DNA of 9,482 nt from Bacteroidota bacterium (GTDB lineage Bacteria; Bacteroidota; Bacteroidia; JACCXN01): positions 1-9,482 of the forward strand of contig CANHPJ010000042.1 in NCBI GenBank assembly GCA_947462515.1. Direction: 5' to 3'. A program made the position numbers and the translations under genes. Of this stretch, positions 1 to 5,649 are shown piece by piece (position 1 is the first letter of the stretch; every line of letters starts with the position of its first letter). Below the pieces are notes generated by a model. It had not been told where the DNA came from, ran no database searches, and saw nothing but the letters and a program-made list of their open reading frames with translations.

Positions 1-285
1 TTTAATTTCAAGATTTTCAATAATAGCTTCAATAATCAATTCTGTTTCAGAAAAATCTTCCAGACTTTGCGCATATTTTATGCGGCTTTTAATTGTTAGT
101 GCCTCATTATCAGTAATCTTTCCTTTTTCTGTCAATAAAGCCAGTGTCTTTTCTGTTGATGATTTTGATTTTTCAAGTGCAGCAGTATTTGTATCGAATA
201 ATATTACCGAGTGGCCTGCTGTAGCTGCTACCTGAGCTATGCCTGAACCCATAGCTCCCGAACCTAAAACTCCAATTTTTTTCAT
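1..285 (-). CDS. 3-hydroxyacyl-CoA dehydrogenase, NAD-binding N-terminal part (partial)
   Basis: The first 95 codons of a gene that continues past the left edge are present. The family oxidises L-3-hydroxyacyl-CoA to 3-ketoacyl-CoA with NAD+ in the cytoplasm, in fatty-acid beta-oxidation, butanoate metabolism or phenylacetate breakdown. The protein opens with MKKIGVLGSGAMGSGIAQ, a Rossmann beta-strand and GxGxMGxGIAQ dinucleotide-binding loop (residues 8-18). VILFDTN follows (residues 27-33), with the acidic residue expected to bind the NAD ribose. Further on, EKGKIT and the strand ELIIEAIIENLEIK (about residues 82-95) match the family's conserved (V/I)(V/I)EA(I/V)xE segment. The wording around LLTEKGKIT resembles the PaaH/PaaC-like branch, but the substrate cannot be set from this piece. 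The start is the ATG 24 bases after the ElyC-like gene's stop, preceded by an A-rich stretch and no Shine-Dalgarno. The short gap suggests co-transcription with that gene. Confidence 0.9.
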   Translation of the reverse strand, partial: MKKIGVLGSGAMGSGIAQVAATAGHSVILFDTNTAALEKSKSSTEKTLALLTEKGKITDNEALTIKSRIKYAQSLEDFSETELIIEAIIENLEIK

Positions 286-309
286 TTTTTAATGTTTATT
301 ATAGTTGTT

Positions 310-1080
310 CTAAATGTAACCTGCTATCTTATAAGTTATTACGCCAATTATTTCATGAAAAAAGCTGTTCCAGTTTAACAAAACTTCTGCTTGAGGAATT
401 ATCAATTTAGATGGGATAAATCGTTCTCTTTCATTATCTCTTCCCGGCGAATATATATCAACCATTAAGCCTTCTTTTTCAAAGCATCCTTTCGATCTTC
501 TCATATGCAAGCCAGAGGTTATAAGTAATATTTTTGCATTGGACAGGCCTAATTCAGATAATTTAATTTTAGTGAATTTGGCATTTTCATGAGTGTTATT
601 TGAAACTGTTTCGGTATAAATGTCGTGTTCCGGAAGTCCTATGATTTTTACCAGGTAACGTTTGAGTATTGCCGCTTCACTTTTTTCAGGATATGTAATG
701 CTCCCTGATCCTCCACTTATGAAAATTTTATTTATGAAGCCTTTTTTATAAAGCTCAATCGCCTGAGTTATACGATTGACATTACTGTTAAATAAAATAC
801 GGTCGGTGTTTTCATCGTATGCAATCATACCACTTAAAACTATACCTATTTCATATTTTTTGAGTTTGTTTTGTGATTTGCATTCTAAATCCTGCCAAGA
901 ATGTGTACAAACATTAAAAATATATGGATTTGTGAATGTTAAAAGGAAAATAAAGGAAGACCAAAGAAATATTTTCTTACGAATGGGATGTCTTGTAAAA
1001 ACTGCAAATGCAAGCAAAGTGATAACCCAAATTAGTGGATTAGTCAAAAAAGAAAGTATTTTGGAAATGATAAAAAACAT
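310..1080 (-). CDS. ElyC/SanA/YdcF family (DUF218) membrane-anchored protein
   Basis: A 256-residue protein, close to the length I recall for E. coli ElyC (about 260). Two N-terminal hydrophobic segments (about 11-29 and 36-55) are joined by a short basic loop (RHPIRKK) and anchor a DUF218 domain from about residue 77 to the end. Family signatures are IGIVLSG (78-84), ISGGSGS (121-127), the acidic SEA (134-136), the stretch SNNTHENA (160-167) and LLITSGLHMRRS (185-196). The C-terminal LNWNSFFHEIIG then YKIAGYI (250-256) also resembles ElyC-like proteins. The biochemical activity of the family is not firmly established; ElyC and SanA are linked to envelope integrity, peptidoglycan synthesis or lipid-carrier use. 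The start is chosen because the first membrane segment follows it directly and a -7 promoter box lies just upstream. The gene ends in TAG, 24 bases before the dehydrogenase start, so the two probably form an operon. The link between a DUF218 protein and acyl-CoA metabolism is only positional. Confidence 0.85.
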   Translation of the reverse strand: MFFIISKILSFLTNPLIWVITLLAFAVFTRHPIRKKIFLWSSFIFLLTFTNPYIFNVCTHSWQDLECKSQNKLKKYEIGIVLSGMIAYDENTDRILFNSNVNRITQAIELYKKGFINKIFISGGSGSITYPEKSEAAILKRYLVKIIGLPEHDIYTETVSNNTHENAKFTKIKLSELGLSNAKILLITSGLHMRRSKGCFEKEGLMVDIYSPGRDNERERFIPSKLIIPQAEVLLNWNSFFHEIIGVITYKIAGYI

Positions 1081-1093
1081 GCATTTTTTGACA

Positions 1094-1101
1094 CAAATAT
1101 A
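1094..1101 (-). promoter_or_regulatory. Bacteroidota-type -7 promoter box for the ElyC-like gene
   Basis: On the minus strand these bases read TATATTTG, a perfect match to the Bacteroidota -7 consensus TAnnTTTG. The box ends 13 bases before the ATG at 1080. A start site a few bases downstream would leave a leader of only about 5-10 nucleotides. No well-placed TTG -33 element is visible; a TTTTG lies about 31 bases upstream, which is too far. The box match is direct, while activity is inferred. Confidence 0.5.
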
Positions 1102-1178
1102 ATTAATTGATTTGGGAAATTCTCAGTAAAAGCAAAATGCCAGTAGTTTCGCTTTATATTCCGCTCTATCATGTTGAA

Positions 1179-1192
1179 AACCTTTTAAGGTT
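1179..1192. repeat. Short palindrome AACCTT-TT-AAGGTT
   Basis: Six-base perfect arms flank a two-base centre. It could form a small AT-rich hairpin or be an operator half-site pair. It lies about 80 bases upstream of the ElyC-like -7 box in that gene's direction of transcription. There is no T-tract on either strand that would make it a good terminator. A palindrome of this size can occur by chance in AT-rich DNA. Confidence 0.3.
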
Positions 1193-1258
1193 ATAATTGT
1201 ACTTCTCAGTATCCTGTTTTTTGCGTTTTTTTTAATTACCAATAGAAATGTCCATCAG

Positions 1259-1302
1259 CCCAAAAATTACAAATCAATTTTGAAAAAACATGATTTTTTG
1301 GG
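1259..1302. repeat. Inverted repeat with arms CCCAAAAA / TTTTTGGG
   Basis: Perfect eight-base arms (1259-1266 and 1295-1302) are separated by 28 bases, within which further A- and T-runs could pair. On the minus-strand transcript it would lie about 160-200 bases beyond the hydrolase stop. It may be a weak 3'-end structure of that transcript. No U-run follows it. Confidence 0.3.
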
Positions 1303-1337
1303 ATACAATAGAAAAGATCCTCTAATAAATTGTATTC
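1301..1337. repeat. Inverted repeat with arms ATACAAT / ATTGTAT
   Basis: Perfect seven-base arms (1303-1309 and 1329-1335) flank a 19-base centre. On the plus strand they extend to nine pairs with one G-T pair and one G-C pair. It abuts and slightly overlaps the CCCAAAAA/TTTTTGGG repeat, so two inverted repeats lie back to back. It could be a protein-binding site or part of a 3' structure; chance is not excluded. Confidence 0.3.
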
Positions 1338-1461
1338 AGTAAATTTTTTTGGAATCCAGCCAGTCAGTTACTGCTTTTTGATATAAAACATGGAATTGAA
1401 TTGTGTTTATTAAGCCATCACCAAAATTCTTAAGCAATAAAAACCTAATCTCAATTTTAAT
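1336..1461 (-). other. Open 41-codon stretch in frame after the hydrolase stop
   Basis: Directly after the hydrolase TGA (1464-1462) the same frame stays open for 41 codons and ends in TGA at 1338-1336. The translation includes FGDGLINTIQFHV and AVTDWLDSKKIY, with a mix of residues that looks more protein-like than random AT-rich sequence. I do not recognise it. No in-frame ATG or convincing start of its own is present: the one ATG seen, in another frame, meets TAA two codons later. It may be a remnant of a former C-terminus or neighbouring gene, or chance. TGA is used as a normal stop elsewhere in the window (end of the yfhO-like gene), so general recoding is not suggested. Confidence 0.25.
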
Positions 1462-2259
1462 TCAATTGAACATTTTGGCTAGATTTTTTTCGTTTAATAA
1501 ATTATGTCCCGCTCCTATTAAGTGAAGTTTTAAAAGCCTCGAGTCAATTTTTTTTGCGAATTTTTTTGCTTTTTTGGCCGGAATAACTTTGTCGTAAATG
1601 CCGATATATAAATCAAGGTTAATTTTGTTTTTTTCTATCGTGATTTTAATATTTTTCGCATCTGTAAAAATGTTTCTATATGTCATCCATACTTTTTGAA
1701 TAAACTTTCTTTTTTGCTTGTTTTCAATGTTTATTAAGGCAAACTGATGCAGCTTTTGGTCAAGTAGTTTGCTTTTTTTAAGTGCGTTTAAAATCGGAAT
1801 TATCAAATCGCCCCCACTTATGAAACCTTTGTATATAATTTGTCCAAAAAATGTAAAGTTTAAGGCTTTTATCCAATAATTGTTTTCCAATCCATCGGGC
1901 GCAAATAGTTTTAAAGTTTTGATTTTTTCAGGAAATAATTCCAATAAAGAAAAAGCTACTCTTGCTCCAATGCTATAAGCAAATATAGAAAAATCAGATA
2001 TCCCTATAAGATTAAAGAGGTCTTCAAAAATTATTTTAAGATCTTCCTTTGTAATACTTTGAGAGCTATTAAATCTGCTTTCTCCATGATGAAAAAGGTT
2101 AATAGAAAGGATTTTGAATTCTTCACCAAAATACTTTTCAAAAATTTTGAAATCGTTTGCATGTTGTCCAAAGCCGTGGAAAGCAACTATCCATTTGCTT
2201 CCTTTTCCGAAAACAAAATATTCTACCTGGTGTCCGTTGCTTGATGAAAATAAGGGCAT
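1462..2259 (-). CDS. alpha/beta hydrolase family protein
   Basis: A 265-residue soluble protein with the alpha/beta hydrolase fold and no signal peptide, so probably cytoplasmic. VAFHGFGQ (25-32) is the strand and oxyanion-loop HG motif. NLFHHGES (54-61) is the usual second conserved turn. AYSIGAR (94-100) is the nucleophile elbow with Ser96. GIYDKVIP (220-227) places the acid at Asp223, and GAGHNLL (249-255) places His252. All three members of the Ser-Asp-His triad are thus present. The elbow reads A-x-S-x-G instead of the commoner G-x-S-x-G. Residues about 120-205 form a lysine-rich helical cap. The substrate cannot be named from sequence; ester or thioester hydrolysis is the family's usual chemistry. 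The start is the ATG just before LFSSSNGHQVEY, the normal first strand. The length is normal for the family, so the TGA at 1464-1462 is probably a true end even though the frame stays open beyond it. The gene diverges from carB. Confidence 0.85.
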   Translation of the reverse strand: MPLFSSSNGHQVEYFVFGKGSKWIVAFHGFGQHANDFKIFEKYFGEEFKILSINLFHHGESRFNSSQSITKEDLKIIFEDLFNLIGISDFSIFAYSIGARVAFSLLELFPEKIKTLKLFAPDGLENNYWIKALNFTFFGQIIYKGFISGGDLIIPILNALKKSKLLDQKLHQFALINIENKQKRKFIQKVWMTYRNIFTDAKNIKITIEKNKINLDLYIGIYDKVIPAKKAKKFAKKIDSRLLKLHLIGAGHNLLNEKNLAKMFN

Positions 2260-2422
2260 AAATAGATTTTTTAAATTACTGGCTTTTTACAATTTCTATA
2301 CGACATCGTTTTGCGAAATTTATTTTTGGTTAAAAATTATAAAAATACCTCATTAATTCGGTCTAAAAATGTAAATTCGCGAGTTTAAGTTTTTAAAAAT
2401 TCATCTGTTAAAAATATAAAAG
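2260..2422. promoter_or_regulatory. Divergent intergenic region between hydrolase gene and carB
   Basis: These 163 AT-rich bases must hold promoters for both divergent genes. No ribosome-binding purine tract precedes either start; both have A/T-rich leaders, as is usual in Bacteroidota. On the minus strand TAAATTTC (2322-2315) is a one-mismatch -7 candidate for the hydrolase gene, without a -33 TTG at a normal distance. I see no riboswitch-like fold or strong operator palindrome. Confidence 0.45.
2372..2393 (+). promoter_or_regulatory. Candidate -7 boxes for carB
   Basis: Two nearby eight-mers each match TAnnTTTG with one mismatch: TAAATTCG (2372-2379) and TAAGTTTT (2386-2393). Either would give a leader of about 25-40 bases before the ATG at 2423. 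Neither has a well-spaced TTG -33 element, so the choice is open. Confidence 0.2.
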
Positions 2423-5236
2423 ATGCCAAAAGATAACTCTATAAAATCGGTATTAATTATTGGTAGTGGTCCAATTATTATTGGACAGGCTTGTGAATTT
2501 GATTATTCTGGCTCTCAAGCTGCTAAGTCGCTCAGGGAAGAAGGGATAGAGGTAACGCTGATAAATTCGAATCCAGCAACCATCATGACAGATAAAATTA
2601 CCGCTGACAATGTTTATTTGCTGCCTCTAACACCAAAATCAATTAGTCAAATTCTAGAAAACCATAAAATTGATGCTGTCTTGCCAACTATGGGAGGTCA
2701 AACAGCATTAAATTTGGCTATAAAATGCGATGAGATGGGATTGTGGAAAAAGCATGATGTTAGAATGATTGGTGTTGATATAGCTGCCATTGAAGTTACC
2801 GAGAATAGGGAAGCATTTAGGGTATTAATGGAACAAATTGGAGTTGGCTGTGCCCCTTCAAAAATAGCTACCTCATTTTTAGAGGGTAAAAGTGCAGCTC
2901 AGGAATTTGGCTTTCCGCTGGTTATCAGGCCTTCATATACCCTGGGCGGTACAGGAGGAGCTGTTATATATTCAAAAGACGATTTTGAGGCTGCCCTAAC
3001 AAGGGGGCTACATGCCTCCCCAATTCATGAGGTTTTAATTGACAAGGCGGTTTTAGGATGGAAGGAATATGAATTAGAACTATTGCGTGATGGCAATGAC
3101 AATGTGGTAATTATTTGCTCTATCGAGAATTTCGATCCTATGGGAATTCATACCGGAGATTCCATTACGGTAGCACCTGCTATGACACTTTCTGATACCA
3201 CCTTTCAGATTATGAGAGATATGGCCATCAAAATGATGCGTTCCATCGGGAATTTTGCAGGTGGTTGTAATGTGCAGTTTGCTGTAAATCCTGATGATTC
3301 GGAAGATATAATCGCCATAGAAATAAATCCAAGGGTATCTCGCTCTTCGGCACTTGCAAGCAAGGCAACAGGATATCCGATTGCAAAAATAGCATCTAAA
3401 CTTGCTATCGGCTATAATTTAGATGAATTGCAGAATCAAATTACAAAAACAACATCGGCCATGTTTGAGCCTACTTTGGATTATGTAATTGTGAAAATTC
3501 CCAGATGGAACTTTGATAAGTTTAAAGGTGCTGACCGCCAGTTGGGTTTCCAGATGAAGTCGGTAGGTGAAGTGATGGGAATAGGGCGGTGTTTTCAAGA
3601 GGCCCTTCAAAAAGCATGTCAATCCCTCGAGATTAAAAGAAATGGTTTAGGAGCAGATGGAAAAGAACTGAAAAATCAGCAGGAGATATTAAATAGTTTG
3701 GAAAAGCCAAGTTGGAATAGATTGTTTCATATTTATGATGCTTTTAAATTAGGAATTCCTTTCAAAACAATTCAAAAATTGACAAGAATTGATGCTTGGT
3801 TTCTGACCCAAATAGAAGAGTTAGTTGTGCTTGAAAAAGAAATTGAAAAATTTAACCTCGAAAATATTCCTCGTGACTTATTGCATGTTGCCAAGCAAAA
3901 AGGATATGCAGACCGTCAGATTGCTCATTTATTGAAATGTTTGGAGAGTGAGGTTTTCAATAAACGCAGAGATTTAAAAATAAACAGAGTATATAAAATG
4001 GTTGATACTTGTGCTGCAGAATTTGAAGCACAAACGCCTTATTTCTATTCTACCTTTGAAGATGAAAATGAAGCCATACCATCAGATAAAAAGAAAGTAA
4101 TTGTACTGGGTTCAGGGCCGAACAGAATAGGGCAGGGAATAGAATTCGATTATTCTTGTGTTCATGGAGTTTTGGCAGCTAAAGAAATGGGTTATGAAAC
4201 GATCATGATTAATTGTAATCCCGAGACGGTTTCAACTGATTTTACCACCGCAGACAGGTTGTATTTTGAACCGGTTTTCTGGGAACATATTTATGATATC
4301 ATTTTAAATGAGAATCCTGAAGGAGTCATCGTTCAGCTTGGAGGTCAAACAGCTCTTAAATTAGCGGAGAAATTGGATCGCTATGGAATTAAAATTCTTG
4401 GTACAAGCTATAAATCTCTTGATTTAGCCGAAGACAGAGGCAGTTTTTCTAATATTCTTAAGGATAATGGTATACCATATCCAAAGTTCGGTGTTATTGA
4501 AAATGCAGAGGAAGCAGTGGAGCTATCCAAAGAGTTAGGTTTTCCTTTGCTTGTTCGCCCATCTTATGTGCTTGGTGGTCAGGGTATGAAAATCGTTATA
4601 AATGAGGAGGAGTTGGAACAACATGTGGTTAATATTTTAAAAGATATTCCCGGCAATAAGGTGTTATTAGACCATTTTTTGGATAAGGCCATTGAAGCTG
4701 AGGCAGATGCTATCTGCGATGGTGAAAATGTATACATAATAGGAATAATGGAGCATATTGAGCCTGCAGGTATTCATTCAGGAGACTCCTATGCAGTTTT
4801 GCCTCCTTTTGATTTAAGCCAAGATGTAATTAGTCAAATTGAAGCCCATACCAAAAAAATAGCCTTAGCTCTTAACACTGTAGGGTTAATAAATATTCAG
4901 TTTGCTATTAAAAAAGGTATTGTTTACATTATTGAAGCAAACCCAAGAGCATCCAGAACGGTCCCTTTTATTGCTAAAGCATACGATGAGCCATATGTAA
5001 ACTATGCAACAAAGGTTATGCTTGGAGCGAAATTAAGCGAGTTTAATTTTAATCCCAGAAAAAAAGGTTATGCCATAAAAATACCTGTATTCTCTTTTGA
5101 TAAGTTTCATAATGTGAATAAGGAGCTTGGTCCTGAAATGAAATCCACAGGAGAGGCAATTCAATTTATTGATGACTTACATGATGAGTTTTTCGTCAAT
5201 ATTTATTCAGAAAGAAATTTATATCTGAGTAAATAA
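2423..5236 (+). CDS. carB: Carbamoyl-phosphate synthase large chain, lacking the MGS regulatory domain
   Basis: A 937-residue ATP-grasp enzyme that makes carbamoyl phosphate from bicarbonate, ammonia (from glutamine via CarA) and two ATP, for pyrimidine and arginine synthesis. The two homologous halves are clear. The first has GSGPIIIGQACEFDYSG (14-30), RPSYTLGGTGGA (169-180), GWKEYE with Glu215, GIHTGDS with His243, Gln285, and EINPRVSRSS (300-309). The middle helical oligomerisation part spans about 425-550. The second half has LGSGPNRIGQGIEFDYS (562-578), VRPSYVLGGQGM (711-722), GIHSGDS (783-789) and EANPRASR (838-845). The catalytic and ATP-binding residues look intact in both halves. The protein stops soon after GPEMKSTGEAI (903-913). 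The E. coli enzyme (about 1073 residues) continues with an MGS-like domain that binds UMP, IMP and ornithine; here that domain is absent. The ending ERNLYLSK looks like a natural terminus of a short Bacteroidota CarB class. The start MPKDNSIKSV fits the family. carA is not in the window. Confidence 0.96.
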   Translation: MPKDNSIKSVLIIGSGPIIIGQACEFDYSGSQAAKSLREEGIEVTLINSNPATIMTDKITADNVYLLPLTPKSISQILENHKIDAVLPTMGGQTALNLAIKCDEMGLWKKHDVRMIGVDIAAIEVTENREAFRVLMEQIGVGCAPSKIATSFLEGKSAAQEFGFPLVIRPSYTLGGTGGAVIYSKDDFEAALTRGLHASPIHEVLIDKAVLGWKEYELELLRDGNDNVVIICSIENFDPMGIHTGDSITVAPAMTLSDTTFQIMRDMAIKMMRSIGNFAGGCNVQFAVNPDDSEDIIAIEINPRVSRSSALASKATGYPIAKIASKLAIGYNLDELQNQITKTTSAMFEPTLDYVIVKIPRWNFDKFKGADRQLGFQMKSVGEVMGIGRCFQEALQKACQSLEIKRNGLGADGKELKNQQEILNSLEKPSWNRLFHIYDAFKLGIPFKTIQKLTRIDAWFLTQIEELVVLEKEIEKFNLENIPRDLLHVAKQKGYADRQIAHLLKCLESEVFNKRRDLKINRVYKMVDTCAAEFEAQTPYFYSTFEDENEAIPSDKKKVIVLGSGPNRIGQGIEFDYSCVHGVLAAKEMGYETIMINCNPETVSTDFTTADRLYFEPVFWEHIYDIILNENPEGVIVQLGGQTALKLAEKLDRYGIKILGTSYKSLDLAEDRGSFSNILKDNGIPYPKFGVIENAEEAVELSKELGFPLLVRPSYVLGGQGMKIVINEEELEQHVVNILKDIPGNKVLLDHFLDKAIEAEADAICDGENVYIIGIMEHIEPAGIHSGDSYAVLPPFDLSQDVISQIEAHTKKIALALNTVGLINIQFAIKKGIVYIIEANPRASRTVPFIAKAYDEPYVNYATKVMLGAKLSEFNFNPRKKGYAIKIPVFSFDKFHNVNKELGPEMKSTGEAIQFIDDLHDEFFVNIYSERNLYLSK

Positions 5237-5374
5237 ATCGTTTTTTCTGATCTTGAATCCTGGTATTGGAAGTTGAGGTTTTAAGAAATTATTTCCTCAT
5301 GTAAACTTTCCGCTACTTTTATCGGTTTAAGTTAGCAGCTTATTGATTTCAAAGACACTAATTTATTAATTGAA
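5237..5374 (+). other. Gap between carB and the DUF4834-like gene, with weak hairpin
   Basis: These 138 bases contain an imperfect hairpin at 5274-5299. Arms TGAGG and CCTCA enclose a TTT/TTT internal loop, then TAA-GAAA-TTA with a GNRA-like tetraloop. No T-run follows, so it is at best a weak carB 3' structure. TACTTTTA (5314-5321) is a one-mismatch -7 box candidate for the next genes, without a -33 element. In-frame translation past the carB stop ends after 15 codons and does not resemble a decayed MGS domain. Confidence 0.3.
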
Positions 5375-5644
5375 ATGATTTTATTAAGTATAATAGGTTT
5401 CGCAAGGACTGTGCTCATTTTGATAGGGATATATTTTGTATTCAAGATGGTAGCTCGTTTTCTTTTGCCTATTTTGTTGAAGAAAATGGTTGAACGTGCA
5501 GCGCATAACATGGCAAATCAGCAAAATTTCAGTAAAGAGAGGATGAGAAAAGAAGGTGAAATAAATGTAGATTATGTTCCAAAAAAAGGGAAAAAGATGG
5601 ATGATAGTGACGGTGAATATGTAGATTATGTTGAAATAAAATAA
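5375..5644 (+). CDS. DUF4834-like small membrane protein
   Basis: An 89-residue protein of unknown function. One hydrophobic segment (about residues 2-23) is followed by a second amphipathic or hydrophobic stretch, MVARFLLPILLKK (25-37), and then a charged soluble tail. The tail has a basic middle and two related acidic motifs, GEINVDYVPK (61-70) and GEYVDYVEIK (80-89, the end). The organisation, and the position directly before a YfhO-family gene, match what I recall of the Bacteroidota family DUF4834, but I could not search. The tail is probably cytoplasmic by the positive-inside rule, since lysine and arginine residues follow the membrane segment. The stop is 5 bases before the yfhO-like start, which indicates one transcript and a likely partnership with that protein; this is inference. 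The start ATG directly precedes the membrane segment and has an A-rich leader without a Shine-Dalgarno. Confidence 0.75.
   Translation: MILLSIIGFARTVLILIGIYFVFKMVARFLLPILLKKMVERAAHNMANQQNFSKERMRKEGEINVDYVPKKGKKMDDSDGEYVDYVEIK
5565..5632 (+). repeat. 14-base direct repeat encoding VDYV twice
   Basis: ATGTAGATTATGTT occurs at 5565-5578 and again at 5619-5632, 54 bases apart and therefore in the same reading frame. Each copy is preceded by GGTGAA within a few bases. Together they encode the paired GE-x(1-2)-VDYV motifs in the tail of the DUF4834-like protein. Confidence 0.8.
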
Positions 5645-5649
5645 CAGCT

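Larger units (their letters stand above)
1081..1461. other. 381-base gap between two minus-strand genes
   Basis: This AT-rich stretch lies downstream of the alpha/beta hydrolase and upstream of the ElyC-like gene. It holds no complete gene that I can support. Its content is the -7 box near the ElyC-like start, three inverted repeats (1179-1192, 1259-1302, 1301-1337) and, nearest the hydrolase, an open frame of 41 codons that continues the hydrolase frame after its stop. No GC-rich hairpin followed by a T-tract is present, so where hydrolase transcription ends is unclear. Other short open frames, such as plus-strand 1137-1196, look like chance. Confidence 0.6.

Noticed and set aside
776..1102. 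Plus-strand open frame of 108 codons
   Set aside because: It lies antisense to the N-terminal half of the ElyC-like gene, shows no family motif, and has low-complexity composition typical of a complementary-strand shadow.
1462..1464. TGA possibly read as an amino acid in the hydrolase
   Set aside because: The yfhO-like gene ends in a TGA that overlaps the next gene's ATG, and the hydrolase already has normal length at its TGA, so general recoding is not supported.
1451..1469. Possible terminator hairpin TCAATT/AATTGA overlapping the hydrolase stop
   Set aside because: The stem is six pairs with a single G-C pair and overlaps the stop codon. The T-run follows only after a gap, so it is too weak to call.
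2059..2356. Two overlapping plus-strand open frames near the hydrolase start
   Set aside because: Both lie largely antisense to the hydrolase coding region and carry no recognisable domain.
3419..3622. Minus-strand open frame inside carB
   Set aside because: It is fully antisense to a strongly conserved part of carB and has no motif.
5237..5284. Remnant of the CarB MGS domain after a premature stop
   Set aside because: The frame after the carB stop runs only 15 codons and does not resemble the MGS domain, and the whole gap is too short for one.
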